Shown: positions 62,395 through 64,000 of the stretch, piece after piece
Layout of the letters: every line of letters starts with the position of its first letter
Position numbering within the stretch: position 1 is the first letter of the stretch
Source of the DNA: Flavobacterium ardleyense
GTDB taxonomy: Bacteria; Bacteroidota; Bacteroidia; Flavobacteriales; Flavobacteriaceae
Direction: 5' to 3'
Assembly: GCF_033547075.1 (NCBI RefSeq)
Contig: NZ_CP137891.1
Coordinates: 1,736,001 to 1,800,000, forward strand
Length of the DNA: 64,000 nucleotides
Position numbers and translations under genes: made by a program
Notes under the pieces: model-generated
The model's input: the letters and a program-made list of their open reading frames with translations, nothing else
What the model was told of the DNA's origin: nothing
Databases searched by the model: none

Positions 62395-64000
62395 TTACCG
62401 ATAATCAACCGGCTCCGGTTTTCCGATTTCAAAATCCTGAAAACCAAAATCGCTAGTCTTAAAGCTATTGGTTTTAATTAAATTTCGACCATCGCCAGGT
62501 AAAGAAGGGTAGTAGGCAAGTGAGAGTTGAAATGAACTAAATACTAAATAATCATTACTAATTATAACACCAATCACTGCCTGAGAATACAATCTGCTAG
62601 AAAACAAATCGGCTGTTGTATCGCCCAACATTGCAAACGTATAACTCATATAAGGATTAACTCTAAATCCTCCCAAATTCCAAGGAGAATAACCTTGAGT
62701 TTGTAAGGTCAGCATCATTTTCTTGTCGCCGTATAATTCTGAAGAGTTAAAACCATTAATACCATTCTCTTCATTAATATTAATCATATCACCCTTTGAA
62801 TGTTCTCTGTTATTTCCAATTACCGACCTAAATTTTACAAATTGTCTAATATTCCAGTTATGAAACGGCAATAAATTAGTAAAATAATTAGCCTGCACAG
62901 TAAATGCAGTTCTAACGGTCGAATTGTTCGCAAAGAAAGTTCCGTACTCACTATTGCCACTAATATAGCCCCAGTCGTAATAGCGACCAATCGAAAATTT
63001 AGCTCCAGCGTAAGGATAATTATAGCCATTCTTTCTCAATGTTCCTGCAGAAATGCCAATAATTCGACCAACCGGAACATCCTCGATTACCCCATAATTA
63101 AAAATATATTTATCTTGAACATACTTTCTAGAGGTCAACGCTAATCCGGTGAGAAAGAATTTTTCGCTGCTGTAAAAACTTATAGTATCAAAGGCTACTT
63201 CGGGACGTTCTACATAGTCTTTATTAAGAAAACGAGCGGTAAAAATGAGATTGGTCGTTCGATCATTTTGAACACCACCTTTAAAGATGTTAAATGATAC
63301 TCCCGCCCAGTAATCCTGAGAATTATATTTGAAATTTTGTGATTTGTAAATGTTTTCTTGGTTGGCAATGGTGTCGGATTGAAACTGCTGATCAAAGTAA
63401 ACTCCTGCTCCCCAGCGAGTAAATGCTGAAACAAATGGCCGTTCAAAATCTAGTGATTTTCGATAATTATCATCTAAATCAATATCATACTCAACCGCAG
63501 TACTGATGAAGGTATTCATCATATTCGGAATTGTATACTTAGTACTATAAGCATTTTTTTTAGTATCCAATTCTCGTTGGTATCTATTTTCCCACTGATG
63601 TCCCATTCCTAAGAAATTACGTTCCTTAAGATAAAAATTGGTCCTGCTGGTGGATCCTGAAATATTGGGAATCAGACTCCATGAATCCAAAACACGTATG
63701 TCAACGTCTACGGAATCTTTGCTGCTAGCAATAATAATAGGCTGAACGACAACTCCACGAACAAATTGTTGCGTACGAATGAGTCGCTCAGATTCTTTCA
63801 TTAATAGTGAGTCTAAGGGTTGGTTTTTCTTAATAAGAAGGATATTCCTTATTGCAAACTGTTTTGTTTTAATGTGGGCTTTATTTCCTAATTCCGAAAG
63901 TTTTTTGGTAGGCCTGCGAGTTGTATCAGTTTCTGAATATCCAAAGGGATCCAAAGTTGTAATTGTTATATTTCGAATAATTTTACCTTCATATTTTCTA
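62395..64000 (-). CDS. Outer-membrane beta-barrel protein with an N-terminal POTRA-like part, 5' end outside the window
   Basis: The frame continues open to the right edge at 64000 with no start codon of its own (in-frame upstream reading gives ...KYEGKIIRNITITTLDPFGY), so the gene is cut at its 5' end. At least 535 residues are visible. The first 100 or so (IIRNITITTLDPFGY, then QFAIRNILLIKKNQPLD, IRTQQFVRGVVVQP) resemble POTRA repeats of BamA-type proteins. The rest has strong barrel features (SGSTSRTNFYLKERNFLGMGHQWENRY, many Tyr/Phe/Asn strands, C-terminal FGFQDFEIGKPEPVDYR). I take it as a BamA/D15-superfamily protein of unknown specific role. smpB follows 77 bases downstream. Confidence 0.82.
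   Translation of the reverse strand, partial: RKYEGKIIRNITITTLDPFGYSETDTTRRPTKKLSELGNKAHIKTKQFAIRNILLIKKNQPLDSLLMKESERLIRTQQFVRGVVVQPIIIASSKDSVDVDIRVLDSWSLIPNISGSTSRTNFYLKERNFLGMGHQWENRYQRELDTKKNAYSTKYTIPNMMNTFISTAVEYDIDLDDNYRKSLDFERPFVSAFTRWGAGVYFDQQFQSDTIANQENIYKSQNFKYNSQDYWAGVSFNIFKGGVQNDRTTNLIFTARFLNKDYVERPEVAFDTISFYSSEKFFLTGLALTSRKYVQDKYIFNYGVIEDVPVGRIIGISAGTLRKNGYNYPYAGAKFSIGRYYDWGYISGNSEYGTFFANNSTVRTAFTVQANYFTNLLPFHNWNIRQFVKFRSVIGNNREHSKGDMININEENGINGFNSSELYGDKKMMLTLQTQGYSPWNLGGFRVNPYMSYTFAMLGDTTADLFSSRLYSQAVIGVIISNDYLVFSSFQLSLAYYPSLPGDGRNLIKTNSFKTSDFGFQDFEIGKPEPVDYR

Overview
The window is a piece of a Flavobacteriaceae chromosome (Flavobacterium or a close relative). The evidence is its low GC content, the Bacteroidetes-type promoters (TTG, a spacer of about 19 bases, then TAnnTTTG), the near absence of Shine-Dalgarno sequences, and many genes of families mainly known from Bacteroidetes. 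These include a BT_3928-like DoxX/thioredoxin-fold protein, DUF1599, DUF4199, a DUF4835/PorD-like protein, DUF6495- and DUF6913-like proteins, and a tmRNA tag reading GEDNYALAA. I found no tRNA, rRNA, insertion sequence or CRISPR array.

Positions 1-4100 hold the only clear accessory module. It is a type I restriction-modification operon on the minus strand (hsdM, hsdS). Where hsdR would be expected there is only a 14-codon stub resembling an HsdR N-terminus, followed at once by an SMC/RecF-like ATPase that runs off the left edge. The module lies just downstream of the 3' end of ssrA (tmRNA, 4355-4749), a classical island integration site. Structured and GC-rich repeats occur on both sides of ssrA (about 3985-4145 and 6240-6880).

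Positions 4840-34376 are mostly core metabolism and envelope genes. They encode a serine hydrolase lipoprotein, a Lys1/LKR-like dehydrogenase, a CDF metal exporter, a GMC oxidoreductase, a sugar MFS transporter, aconitase, KdsA, a YeeE/YedE sulfur transporter pair, ClpS, PrmA, a phosphate-type porin, TpiA, a TlpA-like lipoprotein, an OppB-type permease, a DoxX-like protein, a DUF1599 protein, FolP, RlmH, NadC, YihY, a DUF2147 protein and PriA.

Positions 34381-54035 hold a LytTR regulator, the rpsF-rpsR-rplI operon, ligA with two linked membrane proteins, and a 5'-nucleotidase split into two genes. A biosynthetic and envelope run follows: DUF6913, dapA, bamD, rpoZ, coaBC, porD-like, recN. After that come fabV, a glycosyltransferase, coaE and a histidine kinase/response regulator pair.

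Positions 54043-64000 are mainly minus strand: miaA, a potassium-channel-like protein with a zinc-ribbon tail, an exonuclease/GIY-YIG fusion whose nuclease half looks inactive, yggS, a DUF1015 protein, a 3-hydroxyacyl-CoA dehydrogenase, a Gfo/Idh/MocA oxidoreductase, pcm (plus strand), smpB, and an outer-membrane barrel protein cut by the right edge. tmRNA and its partner SmpB are both in the window, about 57 kb apart.
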